Shown: positions 1 to 11,195 of the stretch, piece by piece
Layout: every line of letters begins with the position of its first letter
Numbering within the stretch: the stretch's first letter is position 1
From: Mastigamoeba balamuthi
Taxonomy: Eukaryota > Evosea > Mastigamoebida > Mastigamoebidae
Reading direction: 5' to 3'
Assembly (NCBI GenBank): GCA_902651635.1
Contig: CACRSC010001923.1
Coordinates: forward strand, 1,074,195-1,138,194
DNA length: 64,000 nucleotides
Program-made: the position numbers and the translations under genes
Notes under the pieces: generated by a model
What the model was told of the DNA's origin: nothing
What the model saw: only the letters and a program-made list of their open reading frames with translations
Database searches by the model: none

Positions 1-1198
1 GACCTGTCGGCCGAGTGGCGCCACTTCGCGTGATTACCAGATTTCCCCTTCCCCACACTTCCAGATTCTCCTGTGAGATTGATTGATTGATCGGGGTGGA
101 ATCTGGCCGGGCTGTGGGCGCGCAGTGACACGCCGGACACGAAGGACCGTCTGGCCGGCTCGCAGGACCGCTACCTGACGAGCACGTCTACGTGCATTGC
201 CCCCGTGCGCGGGCAGCAGGGCGGGGGCACTGCAGCCCTGCGCAGCCTTCACCACCAGCAGAAGGTACTGTCACTGCCACGTCAACGCAGGCATTTCCCA
301 CTTTTGTTGGGCTCTGCTGACCGTGCAAACAAAAACACCGCGCCCCCCCCCCGCGAGCAGTTCAACAAGCAAGACAAGCACATCATGGAGGTGTGGTCGA
401 AGCTGAAGCAGTACGCCGCGCAGCTCACGCTGTCGGAGAAGACAATCGTGCGGCTCAGTTCCACAAGACGCAAATCCAGCGAATCCCAGAATATCTCACC
501 CCGAAATATCTCCACAGTCGCAGTGCCAGGACGTGTACTACGAGTACGACCAGAAGAGGGGCACAGAGCGCGGGTGCCGCATGGAGGCGCTCGTCTGCGC
601 GGCCATCTTCATCGGCTGCAAGAAGGACGGCGCGCCCCGCAGCATCCGCGAGATCAGCCGGGCGACGGGCATCAACGAGCGCGACATCAAGAAGGGCCAC
701 AGGCTCATCACGCGCTTTGTGCACGACGTGCCCTCGGAGGCCAGCGAGCAGGGCTCGGGGCTCATCGGGCGCATGTGCTACAACCTGCGCCTGCCCTACT
801 GCGTGCGCAGCATCGCCGAGGAGGCCACGCGCGCGGCCACGGAGCTCGTCGAGGGCCGCACGCCCGCGACGGTCGCCAGCGGCGCGCTGCTCTACGTGCT
901 GACGCGCCTGGCGGAGGCCGGCGTGCGCGGCATCGAGCGCACAGAGAAGGAGATCGCAGAGGTCGCGGGCATCACACAGCAGACAGTGCGCAGCGCCTGC
1001 ATGGACCTCCGCAAGGCCCGCGACTCGCTCGTCGCCGACGCCATGACGAGGGCCAGCGTCACGATACAGGCGGTGCAGGCGGCTGTCGCGCAGGGGGCGG
1101 GGGCTGCGGCGCCCGGGGCACCGGGGGCGCAGGGGCCGAGCGCGAGCCCCGCGTCGAACATGAGTTCGGCGGGGACGCCGTCGCCTGCGCAGGTGTAG
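1..1198 (+). CDS. Transcription initiation factor TFIIB, 3' part (5' end off the window)
   Basis: TFIIB bridges TBP on the promoter and RNA polymerase II. I read four exons: 1-29, 126-264, 361-447 and 524-1198, all joined in phase; the first intron splits an Ala codon. Exon 1 encodes DLSAEWRHFA, which matches the segment after the zinc ribbon (SSEWRTF in other TFIIBs); the ribbon itself lies upstream of the window. Exons 3 and 4 give two cyclin folds. The first holds CQDVYYEYDQKRG and ACIFIGC-like helices; the second holds RTPATVASGALLYV and EIAEVAGITQQTVR, the usual TFIIB cyclin-repeat signature. A Gly/Ala/Pro-rich tail of about 45 residues follows and ends at TAG 1196-1198. BRF or an archaeal-type TFB is less likely because there is no BRF-like C-terminal extension. 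Confidence 0.9.
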
Positions 1199-1484
1199 GG
1201 CGGGGCGCCGGGGGGCGGAGCTGCCGAGGTGGGTCGCGTGTGGCATGTGGGCAGGGCGGGGAGTGGCGAACTCCCCCGGGGTGGCACGTAAGGAAAACCA
1301 GCGATGTGTGCTGGTGTACTGCTGTGCCACGAGGGGGGCGCTACGTCCGCCTAGCCAGCCAACACGTGGCCAATGATAACAAGGCAGTTCTCCTCCTAGC
1401 CTCCAACTGATTGATTTATTTTTGTTCTACGTAGTAGGTATTATCGGGTGGGCTACCAAACCTGGCAGAGGCCCCTAAACCCGG

Positions 1485-2191
1485 GAGCCCCGGCCCCATT
1501 TCCCCCCCTAGTCTGGATACAAGAAAGGATCGATTTTGTATCTGGTGGAGCTCTCAGAGAAGGACCTGGAGACTCAGTTTTTGTAGGTGTGCACCCCAAA
1601 AGCAAGGGTTGCAATATCTTCGTGCTGCTCCTCTGACTCCAGGAACGGCTTGCTGAGGACCTTCCACGCTGCCTTGATCAGGCTGAACGGGCTCTCAACC
1701 CGGCTGTGGATGTCTGAGATGGTGATGTTCATAGCAGCTGATTTTGCCAGGAGATCTTGATTCTCAGTCAAACGGGCATGCTTGCTGGGCTGCACATAGA
1801 TGCAGTAGAATGATGGGTGCTTCATGTTGTCTCGTGCCCAGCTGAAGTGATTGTCAGTGATTGTGATGTCGTTGTGGAACTTCTTCTTGAGGATGCTCTT
1901 GTGATCCCTGACCCAGTGCCCATCATACAGCTTCAATGAGTACAGAACCCAGAGCCTGCAGACCCATGAGTGATGTGTGGCTCCTGCCTTGCTCAGAGGT
2001 GATGGCAAACAGGACACATGTGGTGGACGAGCTCAGTGACATTTTTGCATGGCACTACACAGTGAACACACCCTTTTATGTGGGCGTATGTCTCAAGGGG
2101 TGGGGCCACTACAATGTTTTTTTCAACCGCAGAATACAAAATCAATCTATTCTTGTATCCAGACTAGGAGGAAAATTTGGGGCCAGGGCTC
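1485..2191 (-). mobile_element. Short Harbinger-like DNA transposon with inverted repeats and partial DDE transposase
   Basis: The 57-58-bp segments at 1485-1541 and 2134-2191 are imperfect inverted copies of each other; both read GAGCCCYGGCCCC, then CTAGTCTGGATACAAGAA, then GATTTTGTAT. Between them, on the minus strand, 1574-2017 encodes the C-terminal part of a DDE_Tnp_4 (IS5/Harbinger) transposase: a stretch around ITDNHFSWARDN, then HSRVESPFSLIKAAWKVL, the region holding the catalytic Glu in this superfamily, and a stop at VHTYKN. The N-terminal half with the first Asp is absent, so the copy is probably internally deleted and non-autonomous. I could not fix the outer ends or the target duplication. 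Confidence 0.6.
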
Positions 2192-2259
2192 TGGCAAATA
2201 TCCAGATACGCCCCTTGCAGCAGAAATTAATCACGTGAAACCTCAGACCAGCAATGGTA

Positions 2260-3690
2260 AGGTGCCCTATACAAGAAAACACCGGGTTTAGGGCATCCAT
2301 CACGAAAGAAGCCCACTTCCTACTGCAAACATTAAAACCAAATCGGTATGCCACCAGCAAAACTACTTTGTCATTTATGCTCTGCTTTCTATAAGATGTG
2401 TATGCTCAGAGATGCTGTAGTTTCTTACCTTACAAGTGCACTTAATAGATTTGTATGAAAACGAACAACCTAATGTTATTAATCAACTAAAGTCTGAACA
2501 GAAGCTTGTACATATAAATCAAAGAAGAAATGCACAGACTCTGTATTGGTGATAACCTTGAGCATCTGCTAGGTCGATTCAAGAATTTCTGCACAACAAA
2601 GGACGTCCTGCTATTGGAAGGTAAAGAACTCTGTTTCAGAAGACATGAATAATGTTAAGATGATGTACAGAAGAAACAGCCTGCCTGATGAACAAAGCAG
2701 CTCTTCTGTGGTTTGGGTTCTACAAATTTCTGTCAATAAAATAAGAATACTCTATACTGACTTAGTATTTCTACATCTAACAGAAATATCAACTTGAGTT
2801 AAGATTGTAGTAGTAAGATTAATTTTTGGCATGTTAACTGGCACATGCATAATACATATTTTTCCAGACATAATCGTACTTAGTATGAACAGAGAACAGA
2901 ACAAATACCAGAATACTCACTAATCAATATTCAAACATGGTTTAGAGAGTGGCTGGCATATTCTAAAAGCTGAAGCATACACTTTCAAGTCTTTGTTCAA
3001 ACCTGCTAATGTAACAGGTATGAACTTCTGTGTACCCAAAGACAGAGACCAATAATGCTAATGCAGTAATCTGTATTGTACTGACTGTTTATCCATAACA
3101 GTGGGTTCTTGTTTAAAAAAAAGAAGGAACAGAATTATTTATATACACAACACACTCTTTTACCCTCTTTTCAAACCTGTTACAGTATTATAAAGTAGGA
3201 TGTTAGGGATTTCTGGGGAAAAAATCGGCACCAGGCCAAGTGCAGATTTATTAGCTTTCAACTTATTGCTGGTGATAAATTGTAATGAATAGTATTATTA
3301 TTAATCTCTGGTTATGCATTCAGTCAACCAAATGATGACTAAACAGATTGAAAAAGATGAAATAAAAATATTGCTCGACTTTTATTTTTCTCCAATATTC
3401 AGTCATTTAATAGTATATTTGTAGTCAGCATACTTGATATTCCATTTTGGCAAAATAATACATAAAATCTGCATGCATCTTTTTCAAATCTAGTTTTCAA
3501 TCCTGCTTACACTTGCTCAACACAGGAATGAGTTGAAGCACACCGATATTGAGTGTTGACAGTCTGAACACTTACTGGTCAGGCAACAGCAAGTGGTCGC
3601 CAAGGGTATCTTGACATCAAGATATCTGACACCAATAGAAAGAGAAGATAGTGATAACAGTAGCATCATCACTTTATTTCATCTTTGGTT
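2260..3690. other. AT-rich gene-free stretch
   Basis: Base composition drops sharply here to mostly A and T, against GC-rich flanks. No reading frame with recognisable protein character is seen on either strand. It may be an old transposon remnant or an intergenic island; I see no terminal repeats. Confidence 0.6.
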
Positions 3691-3692
3691 GC

Positions 3693-5577
3693 CTAAATAG
3701 AACCTGCCAGTGCCCGAAGGGAGATAACCCCAACGGATAGCATCGCGTAATTGCTTGAGGAAGAGCCCACAACAAAGGTTGACTCGGACGATTTTGCAAT
3801 CATGCTACTCTCCCCAGAGTGGCCCTGTGTAGGCTGTGACCCAGCTTCGTGATCCGAGCTCCACACGTCTGATGAAGTCTCCACAAGCTTCCCAGCCCCC
3901 GCGTTTGCGAGGGTGTCGGCCCTGACCTGCTGGAAGCTCGTGTACAGTGCCGTGTCGTACTTGTACGGTGGCACCCACCCGATAGCCGTGGTGAACTCGT
4001 GTGTGGCCCACTCCTCGACTGCCCTGTGCTCCCTCTGCGCTGCAGCCACCTCGTTCGCCTTGTACCTGTCGTAGCCCTGCCTGGCCAGCGTCACCATATC
4101 GTCCGTGCAAGGGACGCCATTGAACCACGAGCCCACGTCGCGCAGCTTGTAGCCCTTGGACGGCCCGATCAGGAAGCCCTTGTTAGGCGTGCCGCTCCTC
4201 TGCTCGAACGCGTTGCTCTCCGAGAGGATCGCCGACTCGATGCCCATCTGGATGGCATCCCCGGAGCCCTCCGCACGCGTGTTGTAGTTGGCCAGCAGGT
4301 GCACTTTGCCATAGCGCACAAACGGGCACCTCCACATGGCGTCGCTCCACACGTTGGCGAAGAACGTGATGCGCTCCTTGCCGCGCTCGCGGGCCGCCTT
4401 GTCGTCGCCAGAGACGATCATGTTGGTCTTGGAGTGGTTGGCGAGTATGCAGCGCGAGATGGTGATGAAGTCGGAGCCGTCCTCGATGTCCAGCAGCCCG
4501 TCGTGGCGCTGCGCTCGCATGCCGAGGTAGTAGCGCTCCTTGTCGTCGGTGAACCTCCCGTCGGTCAGCGTCAGGTGGTCGAACCAGAGCCCCGTGCTCG
4601 TGACGACCGAGATGGCGTCGTAGCGTGCGTTGAACTCGCCGCCGTTGCACGAGGGCGCGAAGTCGCGGGGCGCCTCAATTTCGATGTTGCGTATCACGAC
4701 GTTGCTCGCCGAGCCGATGATGATCGTCGCGAACTCGAAGCGGGCGTGGCCCACACCGATGATGCTGGTGTTGGAGGGCACCTCGAACGAAATCTGCGCC
4801 TTCTGGTTGTTCTGGTAGACCGGGCGGTACCCGTTCTGGCGCTTGGCCAGCGCGAGCAAGTCCTTGTCGGCCTGCGTGCCCGATGCCGCCTTCGCCTGGA
4901 GCTCGTCCATGAACGTCTGGTTCATCGACTTGACATACAGCTCAAAATCGAAGGCCACCTGCTCAGAAAGCACGAGACATCGTGAGTGCCACTCTTGTAG
5001 GGAGTGACTATTTCGACACAACTCGTCCTCCATGCCGAGAAAAAAGGAGAGAGAGGTTGCTTCTTCGGATCGCAACAGCACAGGAGGGATGGGGGTAGGT
5101 TTCAAGACCCACGTGAGCTGCTTCAGGAGAAACTGCACTTTCACTAACGCCACTGGAAGTGGAAAGGAGTACAGGACTGTAACGCCTCACCTTGCGGGGG
5201 TAGTTCCTGTAGTACTCCTCGTCGGCGTACTTGCCGTTGCCGAGGTCGTCGCCGCGGATGGTCCCCGTCACGTAGATGATCTTCTTCTCGGTGGGATCTC
5301 TGCGGGGGCTGCCCTCGTTGCGCAGCGCTGCCAGCAGCTCCGCCCTCGTGCGCACAGTGTACACGTTAGTCGCTGGTGCGCCCTCGCCTCCAGTGACGGG
5401 CCCGGGGGCGCCGGTCCTCGGGTCAGGGAACTGAGTCGCCCAGCCCATCAGGCAGTCGTTGATGTGCGGGTCGCTGGCGAAGGGCACTCGGGAGCCGCAC
5501 ACGTGGTAGGCGCCCGCACTCGGCAGCCAGTGGAGCAGCAGCACGGCGGTGGTGACGAGGTGCACACAGCTCGACAT
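3693..5577 (-). CDS. Secreted pectate lyase (polysaccharide lyase family 1-like)
   Basis: It should cleave polygalacturonate by beta-elimination outside the cell. There are two exons: 5191-5577 (129 codons, starting at the ATG at 5575-5577) and 3693-4958 (421 codons plus stop), joined in phase 0 by GTGAGG...GAGCAG; mature length is about 550 aa. The start is chosen because it opens a clean signal peptide (MSSCVHLVTTAVLLLHWLP, then AGAYHVCG). Pectate-lyase beta-helix features follow: VPSNTSIIGVG, NVVIRNIEIE, DAISVVTSTGLWFDHLTLTDGRF, DGLLDIEDGSDFITISRCILANHSKTNMIV, then a run with RCPFVRYGKVHLLANYN. The DHLTL, D(I)EDGSDFITIS and RCPFVR segments are the usual Ca-binding and catalytic Arg neighbourhood. 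The C-terminus is Ser-rich and ends in a weakly hydrophobic segment, so a GPI anchor is possible. A longer upstream ATG at 5772 is open but would bury the signal peptide. Confidence 0.85.
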
Positions 5578-5987
5578 GCCTGTGCGGATTTCTTCTCGGC
5601 TTTGTGGTTGACTTGGGGCAATGAATAAGTGCAACGCAAGCGGAGAGGGGAGCGTTGATGTTGTAGAATCCAACGGCTTTGCCCATTTACGGGACACAAT
5701 GCGCTTTTCATCAACCTTCACCCCGCTGGACTCGGCCGGTGTCGCACACTTTATTTTGTCATACCACCGCATAGCTTGCGGAGATCATGCCTCCAACCTG
5801 AAGCACCCCAGCTTCCCATCTATCAGCTGAGGACTGCACTACAGTAAGATTCGGTTCCTCAACCTATACAAGATATTTCAAGGCTATTTATGGAATCTGA
5901 TCGGTGGTGGAAAGACAGTCCTGCATCGAGCAAGTTGCTTTGCAGCAGCGGCATATCAGGCGAGCGACTGCAGGCAGCACCTCCGCG
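5578..5987. promoter_or_regulatory. Divergent intergenic region between pectate lyase and cyclase homologue
   Basis: This 410-base stretch separates two genes that read away from each other, so it should hold both promoters. I see no clear TATA element or repeated operator. Confidence 0.35.
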
Positions 5988-8900
5988 ATGGTCTTCAAGC
6001 GGCCGAGAACACGGGTCCGGACGTGGAAAGACGGCCTCGCGGGAGGGCTTGCCGAGTCGCTCTCGCACCACCAGGCAAGCGCCCGCAGAGCGACACACGA
6101 GCTGCCCGACCGCGAGTCTGGCCCGAAAATGGCGCCCGGGCTGCTCTTCTTCACGTCCCTGGCGACAGAGGCCGAGTACATCCGCGAGGTCCAGCGGAGG
6201 ATGCACCCCAGGTGGACAGTATTCGGCGTCGCAGTCTACGTCGTCCTACTGGCGTGCATCACCGTGAGTCACCGCCGCATATATGCCCGGAGACAGCCCT
6301 CTCGACGGTCTATCTAAACCACTTGCGAAACCCGCAGGGAGTGAACGAGTATGTGTGGCCAAACACGGTGGTAGTCATGTGGGTCTTGGCGGCGGTCCTC
6401 GCGGTTTGGGGTGTCGGCGTCAGCGTCCTGGCGTTCTATCAGCGCATGTACCCCAGATTCATGCGGTTCTATCTCGTGGTGCGCTCTCCCGCACGCCAAC
6501 CGCACTCAGCCGCGGCTCGTCAGGTGCTTGCGTTGATGTGCTTGGCCGCTGGGCTTCTGGCCACCGTTTTTCAGGCGGCCCAGCGAGGCACCACCAAGAC
6601 AGGGACCGACTTCTGGCTGTGTGCCTGCGTGCTGACGTTTGCGTACAGCAGGCTGCCTCTGTACACCGCGCTCACCGTATTCGTTCTCTTCACCATCCCC
6701 TTCGTGGCTTCAACAAACGTTCGTGCTGACCACTTTCCCACTGCCACTGCTCTTTCCTGCAGCGTAACACTCTCGCAGAAATGGCAATACACGCTGTTAT
6801 TGCTGATTCTGCCCGTGCCGATCATCGTCCAGCACTTCTTTGCGGAGCGCATGCTGCGAACGCACTGGCTGCTCCGGAGACAGGATGTCGACCAGCGCAA
6901 GAGGATTGAGGAGGAGAGCATGGCAGTGGAATCGCTGCTCAACAACCTGCTGCCCACCAGCGTCGTGGAGCGACTGCTGCGCAAGCGCAACTGCGCCATC
7001 GTGGACAAGTTCAGCGACGCCTCGGTGCTGTTCTTGCGGGTCACTGCAGTGGACTCCTCCCGCACGGTTTGCTTCCCAAGTTTCGCAGGAGGTGGACTAA
7101 CTTCCAACGCTCGCTGGCGCTGCTCAGGGGACACAGGAGTATGTGGAAGCTTTGAACAGACTGTTCGCGAGGCTGGACGACATCTGCTCCAAGCACGGGG
7201 TAGAGTGCGCGAGCATGGCAGATCACCCGCTCACATGTGCTACGCGCTCTCACCTGCTGCTCGCGAATCCAGGAAGATAAAGTCAACAGGGGCGACGTAC
7301 GTCATCGCTGTGGGGGTTCCTGCGCCCTATCCGGACCATGTGTTCCGAGCAGCAGACCTCTCCCAGCGATTGCAGAAATGCATCAGGTAAGGAATGAGAT
7401 CTCCTCTGTCTCCTTGTTGACAGTCGCCGCACGCTCAGCAAGCACAACAACCTCGAAGCCATCGCGCTGCAGTGCTCTATTGGCATTGCTTGCGGCCCCG
7501 TCATTGCCGGAGTCATCGGGCGCATCAAATTCACGTGCGTCCTCTGCGGTCCTCACGGCCGTGCACTCAGCAAGGCCTCTAGGTACGACGTCTTCGGCGC
7601 GTGTGTGCAACTTGCCTCGAGGCTGTGCAGCTGCTGCCCTGCGGGGAGCGTCGTGATATCGGAGTTGTTCCACTCGGCCACCAACGGGTACTACACGTGC
7701 GAGCCGACAGACTGCTGCCCATCGTGCGGCAAGTGCTTCCTGCTGGGGGCATTCGTCGCGGGCTTCCCCACGTCGGAGCCACCAGGGCCCACGACGAGGA
7801 CCGAACTCGAGATCAAGGACCACTCGGGGTGGAGCTTCGACTGGATTATGACGCTGGACAGCACCGAAGCCACGGTCGCGGAGAAAGCTAAGCGATCAGC
7901 GGTGACGCAGAGGTTCCATGACCGGACTCTGGAAAAGAGCTTCCTCAAGTCGCAAGAGATGTTCTCGGCCCGCTCCGTCCGGCTGCTGGCGGCAGTGGTC
8001 ACAGTCGTTCATATCGCTCTCAGCCTGGGCTTCATTCTCCTGCGTTTATGTATTTTGTGTTGGAGCTGCGTGGCGCTCACATTAATTTCGCAGCATTCAC
8101 TGGAGAGAGACCTACGAGCGACTCGAATACAAGGCGTCTCGTTGCTTGGCTTCTGGTGAGCATAGTGCCTCCTCTCATTTCGTTGTCCACAGTTACAAGA
8201 AGGTACAACCTACTAGGCATCCTCGGATTATTGATCACATACACCCCCAGGTTTGCTGTACTTCGAGACTGCTTGACAATGGCTCTATTGGGACTATACC
8301 TCATATCCTGTTGGATATGTGGTGCCCTGCTGCACGGCACACTGTCTCTGTCAGTTGCTGTTACGTTGGCATGCTTGCTGTCGACTCTGTCATTCCTCCG
8401 GGTCCGACCCACCTGTGATATTCTGCTGATGTTCCCACAGGCGATGCCAGCTGTCGTGATTCTCTTTGTCTGCATTTGTTACGTTGTAATGTGCGTCATC
8501 AATCGAGCGGTGTGGATCAGCTTCGTTCTACTAGGGCTTCCAATCATCGCGGGTCTTGTTACCAGCCACTGGAAGCAAGAGGCATTTCGCAGAAACCTGT
8601 TCTGCATAAGAGAGATAATCAAAGAGAAGCAAGTCCAATACGAGCAGCAGTCTCGAGCCTTCGTGTCTGTGCGCATAGAACACAATCTTTGCCTCGCTGA
8701 CAGATCACAGATTCTGCGGCACACGCTTCCAGACCAGGTGACCCAGGCATTGCAGACAATAAACCCCGAGGCTGGAAACTTCCCTATGATCGAGGTCCAC
8801 GAGAATACAGCAGTCCTCATTGCAGGTGCATCATACATGGAACAAAGTAAGGTCATTCTTACTGAGATTTATCGCAGATGTTGTACAATCCACCGAGAAC

Positions 8901-9464
8901 ACGAACACAATGACGAGTTACCAAACAGTGACCCTCTTTCACGCTCTCTTCTCAGCGTGCGCCTCCAACCACTGAATATTCTGAGCCCCGTCGAGCAGGT
9001 TTGACGAGATCTGCAAGAGGCTGAGCATCACCAAGGTGTACACGACGGGGTGTTCTTACGTTCTGGCAGCAGGGCTATTTGGAAGCCAACGACCGGAGGC
9101 CAATGTTGGAGAGCTGCTTGTTGCCATCAAGGCGATGCTTGAGATGATCGAGCACACTGAGGAGCTCAGCACAGTTGCACTAAAGTTTGTTGTGGCTGGA
9201 GGCCCAGCAATCACGGGTATCATCGGGAAGCGCAAGTTCGCCTTCGACATGTTCGGAAAGGCAATCGACAATGCCTTAAGAATGCTGCCGTATGCCGCTC
9301 CACGTGTACTGCTTGTCAGCGAGTACATACATTCACTGTTGCCCATTGCGGGAGAAACGTTTCATGTGATCGACCAGGGGATGGCTACAGAGCTTGTTCT
9401 CTATCGAGTGCGCACATTATTGTTGCTTTTTCGCATAACTGACCCAATCGGCAGCTTAGTATAA
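5988..9464 (+). CDS. Two-domain membrane adenylyl/guanylyl cyclase homologue, apparently lacking metal-binding aspartates
   Basis: The architecture is that of a mammalian-type adenylyl cyclase: N-terminal tail, about six membrane helices (6200-6830), cyclase homology domain 1 (about 6940-7800), a second membrane cluster (about 7980-8560), and cyclase domain 2 (about 8700-9440). Domain 1 opens with SLLNNLLPTSVVERLL and VDKFSDASVLFLRVTAV, and later has IKSTGATYVIAVG and YDVFGACVQLASRL. Domain 2 has LRHTLPDQVTQAL, TAVLIAGAS, KVYTTGCSYVLAAG and FDMFGKAIDNAL. In active class III cyclases the two metal Asp residues sit at FxDI and at GD in TIGDxYM. Here these positions read FLRV and GAT in domain 1, and IAGAS and GCS in domain 2, so it is probably a pseudo-cyclase or regulatory protein. 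Several short introns are needed (for example GTGAGTCACC...CCCGCAG at 6263-6336 and one at about 8157-8191); not every junction could be fixed. An upstream in-frame ATG at 5904 is possible. Confidence 0.72.
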
Positions 9465-9579
9465 CAAATCTAATGAGGATGTTTGCAGACGAACAAATGT
9501 AACCGCATCTGGCACACCCTACTGAAGTCGGCATCAGTCGAACCTCTCAACCCAGTGCCCTACGGAGAGTCCCCTGTGA

Positions 9580-10050
9580 CTAGCGATCTCCTCGTTGAGG
9601 TTTGGGATCTTTCAGCTTTGCGCAGCGCATGTATGGCGGACGGTGTCGAGCTTCTTCTGTTGACTCTGATAACTTGAACGAACAGACAGAAGACAGGCGT
9701 TGGTGTCTGAGTGGGAGGGGCAGTGATGCGGCGGGTCCGACAATGTGCACGAGGTAGGTGGCGATGACGGTGTAGCCGAATATGGGGCTGTTGACCCCGG
9801 GGGCGACGGAGTGGAGGTCGTTGACGGCTTCCACGATCTTCTCCACCGCAGCAGTTGGTGACGAGCTGGTCCAGCCATGGCCACGGACCTGTTCAGGCTG
9901 TTGTGCAGTGCACGACGAGGGGGGAGCCACTGTGCATTCCCACAATAATGAGTATCCAGCTCTTTGGTGAGCCCTCAGGTGCCAGTGAGTGCGGCATACG
10001 TTGGGTACCGGAGGAGGATTGTGGGGTTGGGTGATAGCACAGCACAGCAT
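9580..10050 (-). pseudogene. Decayed fragment of the orphan coiled-coil gene family
   Basis: The minus strand encodes VEKIVEAVNDLHSVAPG followed by a region ending in ATYLVHIVGP. This matches VDKIVAAINELCAMAPG and ATYLMHTVGP of the full copies at 11196-12884 and 14284-16018. Only this exon and ragged flanks survive. It lies tail to tail with the cyclase homologue, the same arrangement hinted at beside the other copies. Confidence 0.6.
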
Positions 10051-10263
10051 TCTCGAACTGTTTCATAGAAAGACGATACCATGAAACGACATTACAATTG
10101 AAATTCGAGCTTCGGGATTGCATCCGCGGAGGCTTTGAGGTTCAAATTTGAAAGATATCAAGGAAAACCCCGGAAATTCCGGGTGGAATGTCACCAGCGG
10201 GTCACCTGGAAACCCCACTTTTTTCATTACATCCCAGTAGCAAGGAGCCATCACCACCCGCAC

Positions 10264-10867
10264 ATGTTGGCGACACAGAAGTTCCGTATCGTAGTGTGCG
10301 TGGCCACTGGGCTCTCGTTGGCCATTGTGGTCGGCTGGTTCTCGTACGGCCACTCACAGGGATATGGGCAAATGTTGGGTATCCTCTGGGCCATTTTGAT
10401 CGTCCACGTTGTGCTTCTCGTGATCGCATGGCTCGGGACCCGCAATAGCAAGCCTCACAGGGGCTTGCTGATCACCGTACGCTTTCGGTTTTTTCACGTA
10501 CATGCACTCGGAGGACACACCTATGCACAGTACGCTGTGGTGCACATGCTGCGCAGTCGTCATTATGGCCTACACTATGGGAGGCATGTATCTTCTGTGG
10601 TTGGCAATGTACCCAATCATTCTTGTATTTGCATATATTCCTTCTATGATCCTTCTGGGCCTCTTTATCACCTCAGTTGTACTTGCCTTCCGTCTGGCAA
10701 GGACTTCAGTACCTCCAGGGGTGGTTTCGGGCCCACAAGTCGTCATCGGTCCTCCTCCGCCCTATGACACAGGGATTGCTCTGTCCGTACTTGCAGAGAA
10801 TCGGCCTGCACCTGCACCCTTAATGCCTTCGCAATGCACGACTGACGACAGTTCCATGAACATATAA
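10264..10867 (+). CDS. Small multi-pass membrane protein with a PPPPY tail, unknown function
   Basis: I do not recognise a family. Exon 1, 10264-10476, begins MLATQKFRIVVCV and carries two hydrophobic helices. A second coding stretch from about 10531 carries two more (AVVIMAYTMGGMYLLW and an Ile/Leu-rich one), giving four predicted membrane spans. The cytoplasmic-type tail has GPPPPYDTG, which could bind WW or SH3 domains, and ends at TAA 10865-10867. A donor GTACGC follows exon 1 and CACAG precedes exon 2, but this exact pair leaves the membrane-protein frame. Either the true junction is elsewhere or the gene is damaged. Confidence 0.5.
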
Positions 10868-11029
10868 AAACTCTCATAAGGCATTCGATGGATTACCATA
10901 CAGGAGTGCATTGAGTTCTGACACACACCGAGATTGCCAACAACAGATTTTGTGTTGCAATTCTGTGGCTCCCGGCAGAGGCGCTATGGCAATCTCTGTA
11001 CGGAGCTCTCCTTGAGTCTTACGTGCCCT

Positions 11030-11158
11030 GTTGACAGTATTCACCAGGGAATGACTACACAGCTTGTTCTCTATCGGGTGTGCAAAAAATGTTGCATTGG
11101 TCGCATCTCTGTTCAACCAAATGGCAGACGACATCAGTTTCTGATGGAGAGAGAATGA
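11030..11158 (+). pseudogene. Tail fragment of a second cyclase-homologue copy
   Basis: This encodes IHQGMTTQLVLYRV, matching VIDQGMATELVLYRV at the C-terminus of the cyclase homologue ending at 9464. It stands immediately downstream of, and convergent with, the coiled-coil gene copy at 11196-12884. So the cyclase tail was duplicated together with that neighbour. No other part of the cyclase is present here. Confidence 0.55.
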
Positions 11159-11195
11159 AGTCGACTTGAATATTCGAAGTAAGTGAGAGCCTGCT

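Noticed and set aside
4-1410. A 401-aa Arg/Gly-rich frame (205-1410) overlapping TFIIB
   Set aside because: It is a shadow of the TFIIB exons in another frame; its composition is that of antisense or shifted GC-rich coding DNA.
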